Below are positions 12,218 to 23,469 of a stretch of 42,500 bases of DNA, piece after piece. Source of the stretch: Adiantum capillus-veneris (lineage: Eukaryota; Streptophyta; Polypodiopsida; Polypodiales; Pteridaceae); NCBI GenBank assembly GCA_014529385.2, contig CM043943.1, forward strand, positions 101,065,855 to 101,108,354. Reading direction: 5' to 3'. A program made the translations under genes and the position numbers. The first letter of the stretch is position 1; each line of letters begins with the position of its first letter. The notes beneath the pieces were generated by a model that made no database searches, was not told the DNA's origin, and worked only from the letters and a program-made list of their open reading frames with translations.

Positions 12218-12339
12218 TGTAAGCTAGGACATCTATCCTACGGGCAACCGGCACAGTCCGACAATGTGTACGCTATGGGGAGGCTATAAGATAGCACGAT
12301 TGTGTGGAGACTAGCACATGCATTACCACTGCCCTTTCA
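12218..12339 (+). repeat. 3' LTR of the gypsy element (122 bp)
   Basis: Starts TGTAAGCTAGGACA and ends CTGCCCTTTCA. It matches the 5' LTR over its length, best in the right half. Confidence 0.85.
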
Positions 12340-12863
12340 GTTTCCCGTTGTCAAATTTTGCTCATCCCCTACTCCATAAGCTATTGTAAATTGATCCCCC
12401 CATGTATTAAGTCATTGGAGTTGATCTCATTATGCCCTACGCTCCAAAAACCTGAAAACGATGTCCATCTTTTTTCTCCCCAAGGGGGAGGTGTGGTGTG
12501 TATGGTGCCATGGTTGGATAGGCCATGGTGTGAATGTCACTCATTTAGCTACTTGAGATTAATAGAAGGATCTACCTACTCATGGAGAAGGCAAACTCAT
12601 TTGGGTTCTAATCTTGGTTGCATTACAATATTTTTGCAAAAAACAGAGCATTTAAAACACGCTAGCTATCAAAACTAAATATATGATTAATATATTTTTA
12701 TCATGGCTTCCCAATAATATGGTCTAGCTATGAAAAGTATCTTGTAAGGGTTTTAATTTAAATCTACTAGTTTTTTCCTTTATGTTTTGTTAAAAAAAAG
12801 AGATTTTTGGAAATAATAACTAGAAAAGTGGAATATTTGAATTAATCCCTAGTCATGAATTAG

Positions 12864-13468
12864 TCTCTTTGTTATGAGCTAGTCCCTCGTCATTCTTCGT
12901 CTTATTCATGCACATTGGGAAAGCGACCTAATGATAATGCACGAGCAAGATGTCGAACCATGATGTTAGTTTCCCATTGTCAAAGTTTGCTCATCCCCTA
13001 CTCTGTAAGCCATTGTAAATCACTCCCCCCATGTATTGAGTCATTGGAGTCGATCTCATTATGTCCTACAGTCCAAAAACCTAAAAAAGATATCCATGTT
13101 TTTTCTCCCCAAAGGGGGAGGTGTGGTGTGTATGGTTCCATGGTTGGATAGGCGATGGTGTGAATGTCGCTCATTTAGCTACTTGATGGTAATAGAAGGA
13201 GCTACCTACTCATGGAGAAGGCAAACTCATTTGGGTTCTAGTCTTGGTAGCATTACAATATTTTTTGTAAAAAATAGAGCATTTAAAACGTGCTAATAAT
13301 CAAAATTAAATATATGATTAAGATATTTTTATCACGGGTTACTAATAATATAGTCTAGCTATGAAAAGTATCTTGTAAGATTTTAATTTAATTTACTAGT
13401 TCTTTTCTTTATTTTTTGTTCAAAATATAGATTTTTGGAAATAATAACTAGAAAAATGGAATATTTGA
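12864..13468 (+). repeat. tandem-repeat copy B (empty target site)
   Basis: This copy reads TGATGTTAGTTTCCCATTGT (12961-12980) straight through the point where copy A is interrupted. It holds the GTTTC target once (12969-12973). Both copies share CATGTATT(A/G)AGTCATTGGAG, a GGGGGAGGTGTGGTGTGTAT stretch and an ATTTTTGGAAATAATAACTA end. Confidence 0.85.
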
Positions 13469-14049
13469 TAAAGATACTTTGTCACAGCTTCTAACAATAT
13501 ATCTAACAATATATCCTAACTCTAAAAACTATCTCATAAGTTTCCAGGTTAATTTACTAATTTTTCCTTTCAATTTTCTACTAAAACCAAAGAGTTTTGG
13601 ACATAGTGATTAGCAAAACTAAATATATGATAAAAATAATTTCACAACCTTTTAACAATTTTTTTTAACTCTCAACATTATCACATAATTTTCAGAGTTA
13701 GTTGAACAATTCTCTTCTTTAAGTTCTTGTTAGAAATAGAGAATTTTGGATCTTATAATTATCAAAATCATTAAAATAATTATCACCACTCGTAAGAGTG
13801 TATAGCTTCTTTAATAAATATCTCATGACTTTTAAAGTTATATTTGTAAAATTTTCATTACATAGAAGCTTAAAGATAGATAATTTATACTCTAATAATT
13901 ATCAAAAATTAGAAATATAATTTTGATATAATTTCCACAGCTTTTTGATAGTTTGTGGATGATTTGAAAATATTTATAAAACTATCTATATTGGTCTGGT
14001 ATATTTTCTCTTACTCAAAGACAATATTATTAGCCCTAATATATACTAA
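13469..14049. repeat. degenerate AT-rich ~150-bp repeat units
   Basis: Diverged repeats of the pattern TAATTATCAAAA...TATATGATAAA...TTCACA...TAACAATTT...CTCATA continue from about 12640 to about 14000. Unit edges are hard to place. No coding potential. Confidence 0.6.
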
Positions 14050-14592
14050 AAATTATGAAGAGTCTCTCAAGCGTCAAGGAATTTTCCAAAGTCTCCAAGT
14101 TTGAGGAGAATTGTAAGGGCTCTTGGTCTATTTATAGGTTTTTGGCAAGTATGAAATTCCCTTAAGCAATCCTCGAGATTCCTCACGTAATCAGTGCTGC
14201 TAGATCAATCTTGAGAATGTCAACATATCTCCCCCTACTACCTACCCAACTTGAACTTCAATTCTACTAGCTTTGAATTTTATGGCCCATGTGATAAAAT
14301 ATGTGCTAGGCCATGTGGTTTGATATCTTCTAGCCAATTGATAGAATATCTACCAAGGCTTCCACTTATTTAATTTATTAAAGTAATTGTGAAAATTTCC
14401 AAAGGTGATTTGATGGTTGGATTTAATCCAAATTTGATTTATAAAAAAAATTGGTTAAATTAAATATATTCTTATGATTCCAATAATACCAATTCCAAGT
14501 ATGTTAAGATCAAAGTTTTATTGATTTGTGTATTCAATATTCTCCATAGTAGATTTTGTTTACTACACAAAGGTGGAAATCTTATAGCAATG
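14050..14592 (-). repeat. LTR-like block, diverged twin of 17,200-17,784
   Basis: Scattered blocks shared in the same order with 17,200-17,784: CAA(A/G)GTCTCCAAGT, a CCCAACTT/CCCAATTT segment, GGATTTAATC, AATACCAAT, ATTGATTT and TGGAAATCTTATA at the right edge. Identity is only moderate. On the minus strand both would start next to TATAAGATTTCCA, which suggests LTR copies. Confidence 0.45.
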
Positions 14593-16038
14593 GTTAGTCA
14601 TGATAGCCCTTCTATGGATGTATGCTCTAGATTCTAGCATGCACCCCTCAATGGGAAAAATTTATCTTTGGTTTACGCTCTTACTAAGTTTGTTTTGTTG
14701 ACGTTTGAAGTACTTTTCCATGCATGGAGGGTGCCCATAAGAAACAAAAGATTACTACCTAATGCAAGTTCCATTTATGAGATAGTCTATATATAAGGGA
14801 TTTTTTTAAGAAAAACATGCGGTGCAAGAATGGATCTGAGAGTTCCTTCAAGGAATAAATCTCGAGGAATAAATGGAGCATATGTGACATCAAGAGACAT
14901 CACAATACCGATATCCTAAGATATATAAACAAACATACATATGTACAGGGTAAAAACTCCTTGTACATGGGGGTAATCGACTCATCCGTGGATAAAAAGC
15001 CATCATTATTCATTTCTTGAAGTGAAAATGTTTTGAGAAATCGAAGGTGTCTTGAGTCAAGTTGTTTTAAGGATGACTAACCATTTCTTTCCTGGATCAA
15101 TTAGGCTAACCCAACCAATTCTTTCCTAGATTAAAACAATTGCGCGATGGTTTGTTGGAAGATCACCCTTTTGATTTCCGGCTAATTTTATCATTTCCTA
15201 AGTCCTTATACACTCTTTAACGGATGCATTGTTATCACTTAAAAATAATTTGAACTACTTATGACTTAATGAAGACCCATCTATGACTGGTCAAGTATCT
15301 TCTCAAGCTCAGGGGCTCGAACACTCGTCCGTAGGCCTAGTGCTTCTACCGGCCTTGTGGTCATGTGCGGCACTCGCCCTCTTTGTATTACTATCATCTT
15401 CTTTAGTTGGCTAGTTTTCCGAGGTCCTCTTGGGAGCCATGAATTTTACCCTTATAAAAAGTACATCTAATCAGTAGGTAATTAGCAAAACTTTACTTTA
15501 CCATAGAAATTTCATAATTTACTTCCATGAATTACTCTAATTTTTATTTTCACTAAAAGCTTGAGGAGGCAATTTATTTGTTTATAGTCTTATAATTAGA
15601 TTCTGTGGATTGAAATCATTCTTGTAACTTTTTATACCTTAATTTAGTCATAAGAATCCATGACTAACTTTTGTAAACTTTTTTTTGCTTCATATTGTAA
15701 TGAGAATTAGTAACCTTTCGACATAGTAATTTCCTAGTTATTTATATTTATAAGATATTTTTATCTTAGCTTTCTTATAGAATTTCTAGGCTCTTCTAAT
15801 TATCTTATAAACTTTTGAGTCATTTTCTTGATTTTTCCCCTTAATTAAGTCCAAAATGGCTTAGTTTTTGGTTGATATTTATTATAGTAATTATCGCATG
15901 AAGATATATTTACCTCAATATCCTAATAGGGTATTATATCTCTAGAATTTATCTAAGAAACTTCTAAATGGATTTACTATTTATCTCCATTGTTTTTGGC
16001 TAAAAATTGTGTTTTTAAATCAATGTAATTAGTATAAA
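14593..16038. other. anonymous AT-rich DNA
   Basis: No gene recognised. A tRNA-like block lies at 15,312-15,363 (listed separately). The right part grades into very diverged units of the 152-bp repeat. Confidence 0.5.
15312..15363 (-). other. tRNA-like (possible SINE) block
   Basis: On the minus strand a box-B-like GTGTTCGAGCCCC (15312-15324) lies about 30 nt downstream of a weak box-A-like TGACCACAAGG (15353-15363), with GGTAGAAGCAC between. That spacing and order fit a Pol III promoter of a tRNA-derived SINE. No A-tail or target duplication was identified. Confidence 0.35.
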
Positions 16039-16770
16039 CTAACTAGCTAACTATGAGCTAATTATCACGAGTTCCTAACACATATTTCTTTTTTTGATAA
16101 TTATCTCATTAACTTTCAAATATATTTGCTAATAATCTTGATTAATTTTCAATCAAAAATAGATTTTTTAGGCCAAGATAATTACTAAAACTAGCTAACT
16201 AATTATGAGTGAATTATCATGAGATTTTGAAACTTATTTATTTCTCTCATAATTATATCACTAGTTTTAAAAATATTTGCTAATAATCTTGATTAATCTT
16301 TATCAAAAAATAGAGTTTTTTAGGACAAGATAATTATTAAAACTAAATAACTAATTATGAGCTATTTATCACGAGTTTTTAACACTTACTTCTTTTAGCT
16401 AACCAATGATGAGCTAATTATCAAGGGTTTTTAGCACTTGTTCTTTCTTTGATAATTATCTCACTAATTTTTAAACATGTTTTCTAGCTATCTTAATTAA
16501 TTTTCAACCAAAAATAGAATTTTTAGGTCAAGATAATTGCTAAAATTAATTATTTAAATATGAGATCACTATCACGGATTTTTAACACTTACTTATTTCT
16601 CTATTTATTATCTCACTAACTTTTAAACGTGTTTGCTAATTATCTTGATTACTTTTCAACCAAAAATAGGGTTTTCAGGTCAAGATAATTACTAAAATAA
16701 TTAACTAATTATAAGCTATTTATCATGGGTTTTTAACAGTTAGATATTTCTTTGATAATTATACCATGCT
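16039..16770 (+). repeat. 152-bp AT-rich tandem array
   Basis: Units 16039-16190, 16191-16342, 16343-16545 and 16546-16697, then a partial unit to about 16770. Each runs from a CTAACTAATTATGAGCTA-like start through TCACGAGTTTTTAACACTTA, GATAATTATCTCACTAA and TTTGCTAATNATCTTGATTA to AAGATAATTACTAAAA. The third unit is 203 bp because a 51-bp segment is duplicated inside it. More diverged units flank the array on both sides. Confidence 0.8.
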
Positions 16771-17199
16771 TAATTAAACTATATTTTTATTTTTTTCTAT
16801 AATTTTAAGCTAGAAATTAGATAATATTTTATTAATTAAATACTAGAATTCATTTAAAAACTATGAAATATTTCCATAGCTTCTTAGCACTATGTACCAA
16901 TTGTGAAAATTATATTTGAATTATATAAACTTAATTGATATATTTTCCTAAATTAAGTCCAGAATTAGTCAATTTGAGTTCTAATAGAGGTTACTAATTC
17001 TTTGATTACTAATCATAATTAAAAGTTAGGTAATCAACAATCTAATAGCATATAAGAATGTAATTAATAATAAAGAGAGATTTAATCTTTTCTAATTAAT
17101 AGATAATCAAGAAAATTAGATATAGATTAATATATTGTTCACTAATCAACTAGGATTACCACTAATTACCTTAATTAATCACAAGAGGTTTGCTCTCTT
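16771..17199. other. anonymous AT-rich DNA
   Basis: Extremely AT-rich, full of TTAATTA-like words. Probably decayed repeat, with no gene. Confidence 0.5.
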
Positions 17200-17784
17200 T
17201 GTGGTTTTTGGAAAGAATCTCTCTAAGCACGAGAGATTTTTGGCCAAGGTCTCCAAGTCTAACTCCAAATGAGAAGCATAGGACCTAATTGTAGTTTTGT
17301 CTGGCACACACGAGTTGTGTTTAGCAGTTTCTTGCACTCCAAGTAGCCCCCTAACTCCTACTAGTGCTTCCTACTACTAAAACTATATGTGGCAGGTCCA
17401 TGATGCCCCCTTCTAGCACTTGCCCAATTTAATTTTCAAATCTGCTAATTTTCAAGCCCATTTTTTGCTTTAACGATAAATATCTGGAAAATATCTAATA
17501 GATTATGATTAAAAGTCTTGTGCTTTAATAATTACTAAAAGCTTTCAATTATTTTCATGAGTGGATTTAATCGGGAAAACTTCTAGAGAGACTAGCAAGG
17601 TCGATTTTTGCTCGAATTGAGTTCTAAAAATTTATGGCTATTTTATTGTTGTGCTTAAGATTCTACAAATACCAATCTCTGCTAGATTTGGGCAAGTTCT
17701 CATTGATTTTTTCAGAATCAAGCCTTTTCAAATAGGCTTTGTACATTTTCCTTTAATTACAAAAATTGGAAATCTTATAATCAC
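17200..17784 (-). repeat. candidate LTR next to chromovirus pol
   Basis: On the minus strand the pol chromodomain end is followed by a purine-rich AAGTTGGGG and then TGATTATAAGATTTCCA at about 17,784. This is the layout polypurine tract then LTR start. A related block lies at 14,050-14,592. The far end of the LTR is not resolved. Confidence 0.45.
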
Positions 17785-18685
17785 CCCAACTTAAGAATTT
17801 AAGATGTCATCATCTCAACCAAAGTTGGGAAAGTCTTGAAAAGAGAGGTTTAATCTTCTTAAGTGGCATCTTTTGTGGGATAGTGTTTCCATTTTACCAG
17901 ATGTTCTCTTATTACTATATTTCTAAGGGCTCTTTCTCTAGTTTCAAGGATACAATTTGGTTGGAGTCCAAACACGCTTTGCTATTGCATTACAATTTGT
18001 TCATCACCCAAGGCATGACTGGGATTTGGAATGTAAGGCTTTAGAAGGCTAATGTGGAATACATCATGGACTATGATGTGTTCAAGCAGCTTCAATTTGT
18101 AAGCTTGGTCATTGAGTACTTTGATTACCTTGTAAGGACCACAATACCTAGGACTAAGCTTTTTGAATTTCCCTTAGGATAGGCTGCTTCTTTTTGGATA
18201 GACTGGAAGAAATAATTTGTCACCCTGCTTAAAGATTCGGTCGGATCGCTTTTGGTCTGTATAATGCTTTTGACGGTCCTTAGTAGCTTGAATATCTTGT
18301 CGTATGGCCTTGGTTTGTGCTTCCATTTCCTCCAACATTCTCTTTGAGGTCTCTACCCTTATAGAACGATCAGGAAAATTCAAGGGTGATATACATTCAT
18401 GTCCATAAAGAGCAATGAAAGGCGACATCCCAATGCTTCTATGGAAGGAAGATTTGTAAGCAAATTCCACCAAGGAAAGAAATTGAATCCACTTGCATGT
18501 TTCTTTACTGCAATAAGCTTGGAGGATATCTTCAATTACTTGATTTACCTACTTTGTCTATCCATCAGTCTGAGGATATGTTGAACTAAAACATAGTTGT
18601 GTTCCTAAAGCTTCGAATAGAGCCTTCCAAAACTTGGAAGTAAACTTTGTATCCTTGTCGCTACTAATTCTTTCTTGGATCCCAT
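17785..18685 (-). pseudogene. Ty3/gypsy chromovirus integrase end, truncated
   Basis: The 3' part of pol: integrase core, C-terminal domain and chromodomain, on the minus strand. Blocks in order: SSDKDTKFTSKFWKALFEAL (about 18600-18665), a TYPQTDG block interrupted by stops, VEFAYKSSFHRSIGMSPFIA (about 18410-18473), DRQKHYTDQKRSD, LSPRYCGPYKVIKVLNDQAY, HDVFHISLLKPY, and a chromodomain-like ILETRERA...VIREHLVKWKHYPTKDAT (about 17855-17950). Stops and frameshifts make it non-functional. The upstream side is cut at 18,685 by a different element's LTR, so the first half of integrase and everything before it is missing here. Confidence 0.85.
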
Positions 18686-19346
<661 letters not shown>

Positions 19347-19362
19347 CTCGCCCCCTCCAAAC
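19347..19362 (-). promoter_or_regulatory. polypurine tract beside the 661-bp LTR
   Basis: On the minus strand GTTTGGAGGGGGCGAG directly precedes the LTR start. It follows a frame ending near DIHNEVMSRTK, similar to many gypsy pol ends. Confidence 0.6.
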
Positions 19363-21090
19363 TCATTTCGTCCTTGACATGACCTCATTGTGAATGTCGG
19401 TGCGGTCTTTGTTGTCGATTTCTTTCTTGTGCTTTATGTCCTTCAGATCCAAACCCCGAGATAAAACATCTATTGCTGTAATTATAGGGCTATTGCCATA
19501 TCTAAATTAAAAAAGAAGCCAATCTCGTTTAGCTTTACTCTTATCATCGTGAATAGAGAAAGATGCAAATTCATCCATTCAAAGTTGTCTATAACTTGAT
19601 CACAACCTCTTTTGTTTCCATAAATATAATCACTTTACTTCCATCCATCATTCTCTTCAATAGATCTACCAATTTTGAGTATTTCTCATTCTCAAGAACA
19701 ACTTCTACAATTTGTAGAATTGAATGATTGGCTTTTAGAGCTTATGAACCAATGACAACTTTGTAAGGATTCTGTAGAAATTGTCTGGCTAAACCTTCAA
19801 CTTGTTTAGGCCAAGTTATACTCCAATACTAAGTCTGTCTGTTAGACTGAATCTAGGAGATGATTTTTTTAATTTAAGATTCAAAACCCATGTTTGCTAG
19901 GGGCTTTTTTTATTCTTTGCCTTCTTCGTATCACTTGTGCCGACATTTTGCTCCATTGCTTTCAATTTAATACTGAATACATAAGAACTAGATGTTCATT
20001 TTGAAAAATTCTTTTCTTCTTTTCAATATATATTTAGAAAAACAATCAATAAGAAATCAATCAAATCTATACAATATGAGATTTGCAAAGCACTCTAGTC
20101 AATTCCACATATCGACCACATATGTTATGAGCAAACATACACATTGCAATGCACTCTCTACATGGCATTGTGCATACAACAATGATATGAAATTGTCAAT
20201 GCAATTATAAATATAATGATTAGATATACATCCTCTGGAATTTGAAAACAATAAGACGCATCTATTTTCAAAACACACACGAAAGTAATAATGTTGATGA
20301 TTGGCCATCTCATGCTTTAACAATCTTTCATAATACATAATGCACTCCCTATATAAACCAATTCATAAAACAAGTCAGTGAAATATTCAATACAACTACA
20401 CAATTGAGGACTACTTGTACCCAATCAAGGATCGTAACCCCTTTATGCATCTAATTCAATATATAAAAGATAATTTCACCCAATTAAGGATTATAGCTCT
20501 CATATGTGTAGTAACAATGTATATCAATTCAAATCTATGATGGTGAAAAAGCAAGACTTGAAGGATCTTTATATACCCAATACACTAGCGCAGGGCATCT
20601 GACCCTTGACTATCAACTCGTTATTTAAATATGTTCATCTTCTAGAACAACTTCGGTCCTTTTATGGACCAATGTCTTCATCACAATGAGCACGACTCTC
20701 CAAAGTTTCAATTTTTCTGGCTTCATACCTTTGTTTTTGGTGAAGGACTCAAAATATTTTTAGAAGTGGTTACCGTATTAAGAATCACGTTCGGCCCAAA
20801 AAAGGACATGTGACTCTATAACCTTAGGTCAATTCACAAGGAGATAAGTGTACCACTCCCTCGGATACACTCCCCAGGGATTTTCCTAGTTAAAATGCCA
20901 AAGTAAGAAGAGGTTTACTATAAACAGTTAGGCCCACCGAGATTTTTTATTTTCTCGGCGGGCCCGCCGGAAAAATGTAAAATCCCAGTAGGCCTACCAT
21001 CTCTATTGGTTTTTGCAGGTCACCATTAAGATCACGTTAACAATAATTGTGATCACGTCTTTTTTATGTGTAATTACTTGTGTTATTAAC
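19363..21090. other. anonymous DNA, possibly decayed element interior
   Basis: The first few hundred bases may be the decayed inside of the element owning the 661-bp LTR, but no RT, integrase or gag motif is readable. The remainder shows no gene. Imperfect inverted repeats lie near 20,930-20,970 (GGGCCCGCC area). Confidence 0.4.
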
Positions 21091-21140
21091 GTGATCACAC
21101 GATCGTGATCATACGATCATGATCACACGATCGTGATCAC
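21091..21140 (+). repeat. 14-bp GATC-rich tandem repeat (3.6 units)
   Basis: Units GTGATCACACGATC, GTGATCATACGATC, ATGATCACACGATC and a final GTGATCAC. Each unit contains two GATC sites and the palindrome GTGATCAC or a variant. A nearby AGATCACGTTAAC (21029-21041) is an inverted match of TTAACGTGATC (21087-21097), so the whole segment can fold. Confidence 0.85.
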
Positions 21141-21732
21141 GTCAGTGAAATTCCTGCCCATCATCTTTGATTCCATACAAGTAGCAGTGATGTATGGCTA
21201 CCCAAGGATAAGAGGGTATGTAGACATGTAAGTTGGACAAACAAATTTTGGTCATCTTTGAAATCCCCTATAATCACCCTTATATTTGGACAAGCTCCGT
21301 ATAGCTTCCCTGATGAGTTGTTTGTTGCATGAATCATCCCATATAGCCAAGTTCAACCGCATCTTTTATTTAGGGTTTCAAGAATCTACTCTCACTTTTG
21401 CACTTTTACTCAACTACGTGGCATAGTGCGTCATACTCTCTCTCATCTTTAGTCCAGAGGTCTCCAGGTTATCCATGTCCTTCTCCTATTGCGAGATACT
21501 AGCCTCTTTTGTAGTGGTCGATGAATGGAACATCATCTTGAAAGTTGACACAGAAGAATGGGGGAATTTTAGCATCCCAGATAATCTTTTCCATTTTATT
21601 TTCTATATTGAGTTCTCGGACGAAGGCGATAGTCTGTAAATATAGTTTGTGAGTGGATCCTTTTGAACATAGTTTTTTCTTAATACAAGCTTTGCTGATT
21701 TTGGTTCTCAAACCCATTCAAGGTGGGGGCGT

Positions 21733-21771
<39 letters not shown>

Positions 21772-21899
21772 TCTCAAAGTCTACTTAGAGAGAGTTTGAG
21801 AATGTTTAAAAGAATTTTGTTTAAAAAATTCTCGAGGTTAAGACACAAACACCATATATGCTCCTACTTCTTGAGTTGTGATCTCTTCCAATTGAGGTT
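21141..21899. other. anonymous DNA containing a G37 tract
   Basis: A minus-strand open frame at 21499-21717 has no recognisable domain. A run of 37 G occupies 21733-21769. Confidence 0.5.
21733..21769 (+). repeat. G37 homopolymer
   Basis: 37 consecutive G between GTGGGGGCGT-like sequence and CATCTCAAAG. Long G runs are rare in plant DNA and are a known weak point of sequencing and gap filling. Confidence 0.95.
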
Positions 21900-22208
21900 A
21901 TGGACATGGAAAGGGTTGTGGAGTACATGATAAAGATGCGCCAAAACCCCTCACATCCACTTCCTACAATTGCATGGGTAGTAAGAGAAAAAGTTCAAAA
22001 GACGCATAAAAGCAAGATCTTGAGTGCAGGATGGATACAAGATATAAAGAAGTATTTTGGCAGATGAGATGCATTATACTTGCTTAATGATGCCTCAATG
22101 GACTCTAAGTAAAAGAAGCTTTTCTATAATGCCAATGTAATACGGCTTGGAAGGAACCCAGCGTGTTACACTTCATATATTACACCGCCTAGCCTATATT
22201 GTCCCCAA
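21900..22208 (+). pseudogene. possible decayed ORF, family unknown
   Basis: The ATG at 21900 opens 55 codons with protein-like composition (MDMERVVEYMIKMRQNPSHP, ending near IQDIKKYFGR) to a TGA at 22065. The same frame continues past that stop and a TAA near 22110, with LYLLNDASMDSK and NANVIRLGRNPACYT. I do not recognise the family. It could be a chance frame. Confidence 0.25.
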
Positions 22209-22386
22209 CTACAAAACCATGTTCTTTGCTGAAAGAGATCATCATTAGGAGATTTTGAGCTCATTTGGAGTGACTAAGAAATTTCATCTCTCTTCCTATG
22301 ATATTTTTTTATAATGCATTTGTATTTATTGAGTGCGTTGAAAAGAACAATTAGACACTCTCAAAAGTGAACCTAAATTTTCAATA

Positions 22387-22990
22387 ATCCTTGAAAATGG
22401 TCACATTTTCATTCAATACAAGTGCTTTTTTTATGAGGTAGGTGTTGTGCATTCAATATGGCTTTCATCACTAAAAGGAAGAAAAAATCACAAAGTTGTC
22501 AATTAGTGGTAGAATTTGAAGCTTTTAGCACCTCCAATGCATCCGAAATGCCGAAAAACCTTAAAAAACGGACGTCTACTTGTCTCCTTCTGGCACCCAG
22601 AGAGGAAGAAACTGCCAAAAACTCCCAAAAAGGGAGCTTTTGTCGAACAGCGCATGGGTTTTTTAGTATTTTCTTTTTCTCGTGGTGTCAGAACATGGCA
22701 AGTAGATAATTGGTTTTTGGGCGTTTCGAACGCATTGGCGATGTTAAAAGCTTCAAATTCTACCATAGTTGACACTTTCATTTTTTTTTCATTCTAGTGA
22801 TGATGAAAGCCATATTGAATGAGTGATAGCTACCTCATGAAAAAGATGCTTGCATTGAATGAAAAGATGCATAGTTGACACTTTCATTTTTTTCTCATTC
22901 TAGTGATGATGAAAGCCATATTGAATGAGTGATAGCTACCTCATGAAAAAAATGCTTGCATTGAATGAAAAGATGACTGTTTTCAAGGAT
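22387..22990. mobile_element. ~600-bp foldback (MITE-like) element
   Basis: The left arm (about 22387-22619) and right arm (about 22659-22990) are inverted copies. Left CATTCAATATGGCTTTCATC, GTAGAATTTGAAGCTTTTAG and TCTACTTG reappear on the minus strand of the right arm in the same order, with arm ends ATCCTTGAAAA (22387) and TTTTCAAGGAT (to 22990). The right arm also carries a 106-bp tandem duplication. The centre (about 22620-22658) includes CTCCCAAAAAGGGAG. No transposase is present. RNA from it would form a long imperfect hairpin. Confidence 0.8.
22764..22975 (+). repeat. 106-bp tandem duplication in foldback arm
   Basis: CATAGTTGACACTTTCATTT starts at 22764 and again at 22870. The two copies run to ATTGAATGAAAAGATG with only a few differences. 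Confidence 0.9.
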
Positions 22991-23425
22991 CGCTGACACA
23001 TTCATCATATTTTTATTAGTATCAATCTATTATTCTACGTACGTTGGTTCTTCTCTCATTGGAGGAGCTCTTTTTCCTCTCTCTCTTCTAAAAGGCCCTT
23101 CAAAAGACCTCTAAAATCTTCTCATGGCTTGAGCCTATGATGCTCACTTCAATGCAAGACAAGAAAATGGGCCATTGGAGAAGAGATAAATCGAATCTGC
23201 ACATTATGTTCACTGGAAGTTCGAAAGTCTGAGTGCCACACTACTAGGGTGCTCAACTTTTGCTCACTCCAAACTTGCTTCCCTCACATTTTCAGCCCGC
23301 CATGACCTAAATCTACACATTTTCCTCTCCAAAGTCCCAACCTCACTGTGGGCTCTCCATTGCGACTCCACGGGAGCATCGAGAATCGCTTTTCAGTCCT
23401 ATACATAGCACATCACAGGACGATA

Positions 23426-23430
<5 letters not shown>
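22991..23430. other. anonymous DNA
   Basis: No gene, RNA or repeat recognised. Confidence 0.5.

Positions 23431-23469
<39 letters not shown>

Larger units (their letters stand above)
7026..12344 (+). mobile_element. Ty3/gypsy LTR retrotransposon with target duplication, degenerate
   Basis: The element proper is 7031-12339 (5,309 bp), bounded by TG...CA short LTRs. It is flanked by GTTTT (7026-7030) and GTTTC (12340-12344), a 5-bp target duplication with one change. Order inside: LTR, tRNA-Met-like primer site, gag with zinc knuckle, aspartic protease, RT, RNase H, integrase, chromodomain-like C-terminus, polypurine tract, LTR. RT before integrase marks Ty3/gypsy. Gag through RNase H open segments all lie in the same frame, as expected of a single gag-pol ORF, but many stops interrupt it and the RT catalytic motif is lost. 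It cannot move on its own. Confidence 0.9.
6921..12838 (+). repeat. tandem-repeat copy A, split by a gypsy element
   Basis: Bases 6921-7030 plus 12340-12838 form one copy of a repeat whose second copy is 12864-13468. Without the inserted element the period is 629 bp (12340 aligns with 12969). The split falls exactly at the gypsy LTR ends. Confidence 0.85.

Noticed and set aside
21091-21140. Short direct repeats that might suggest a CRISPR array
   Set aside because: The 14-bp units are contiguous with no spacers, and the window is plant nuclear DNA.
21499-21717. 72-codon minus-strand open frame
   Set aside because: No recognised domain, no splice or promoter evidence, and length expected by chance in AT-rich DNA.
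22458-22797. Similar proteins (VEFEAF...PKN...PRE) on both strands
   Set aside because: The resemblance arises because the DNA is an inverted repeat, so the frames mirror each other. It is better explained as a foldback element than as a gene pair.
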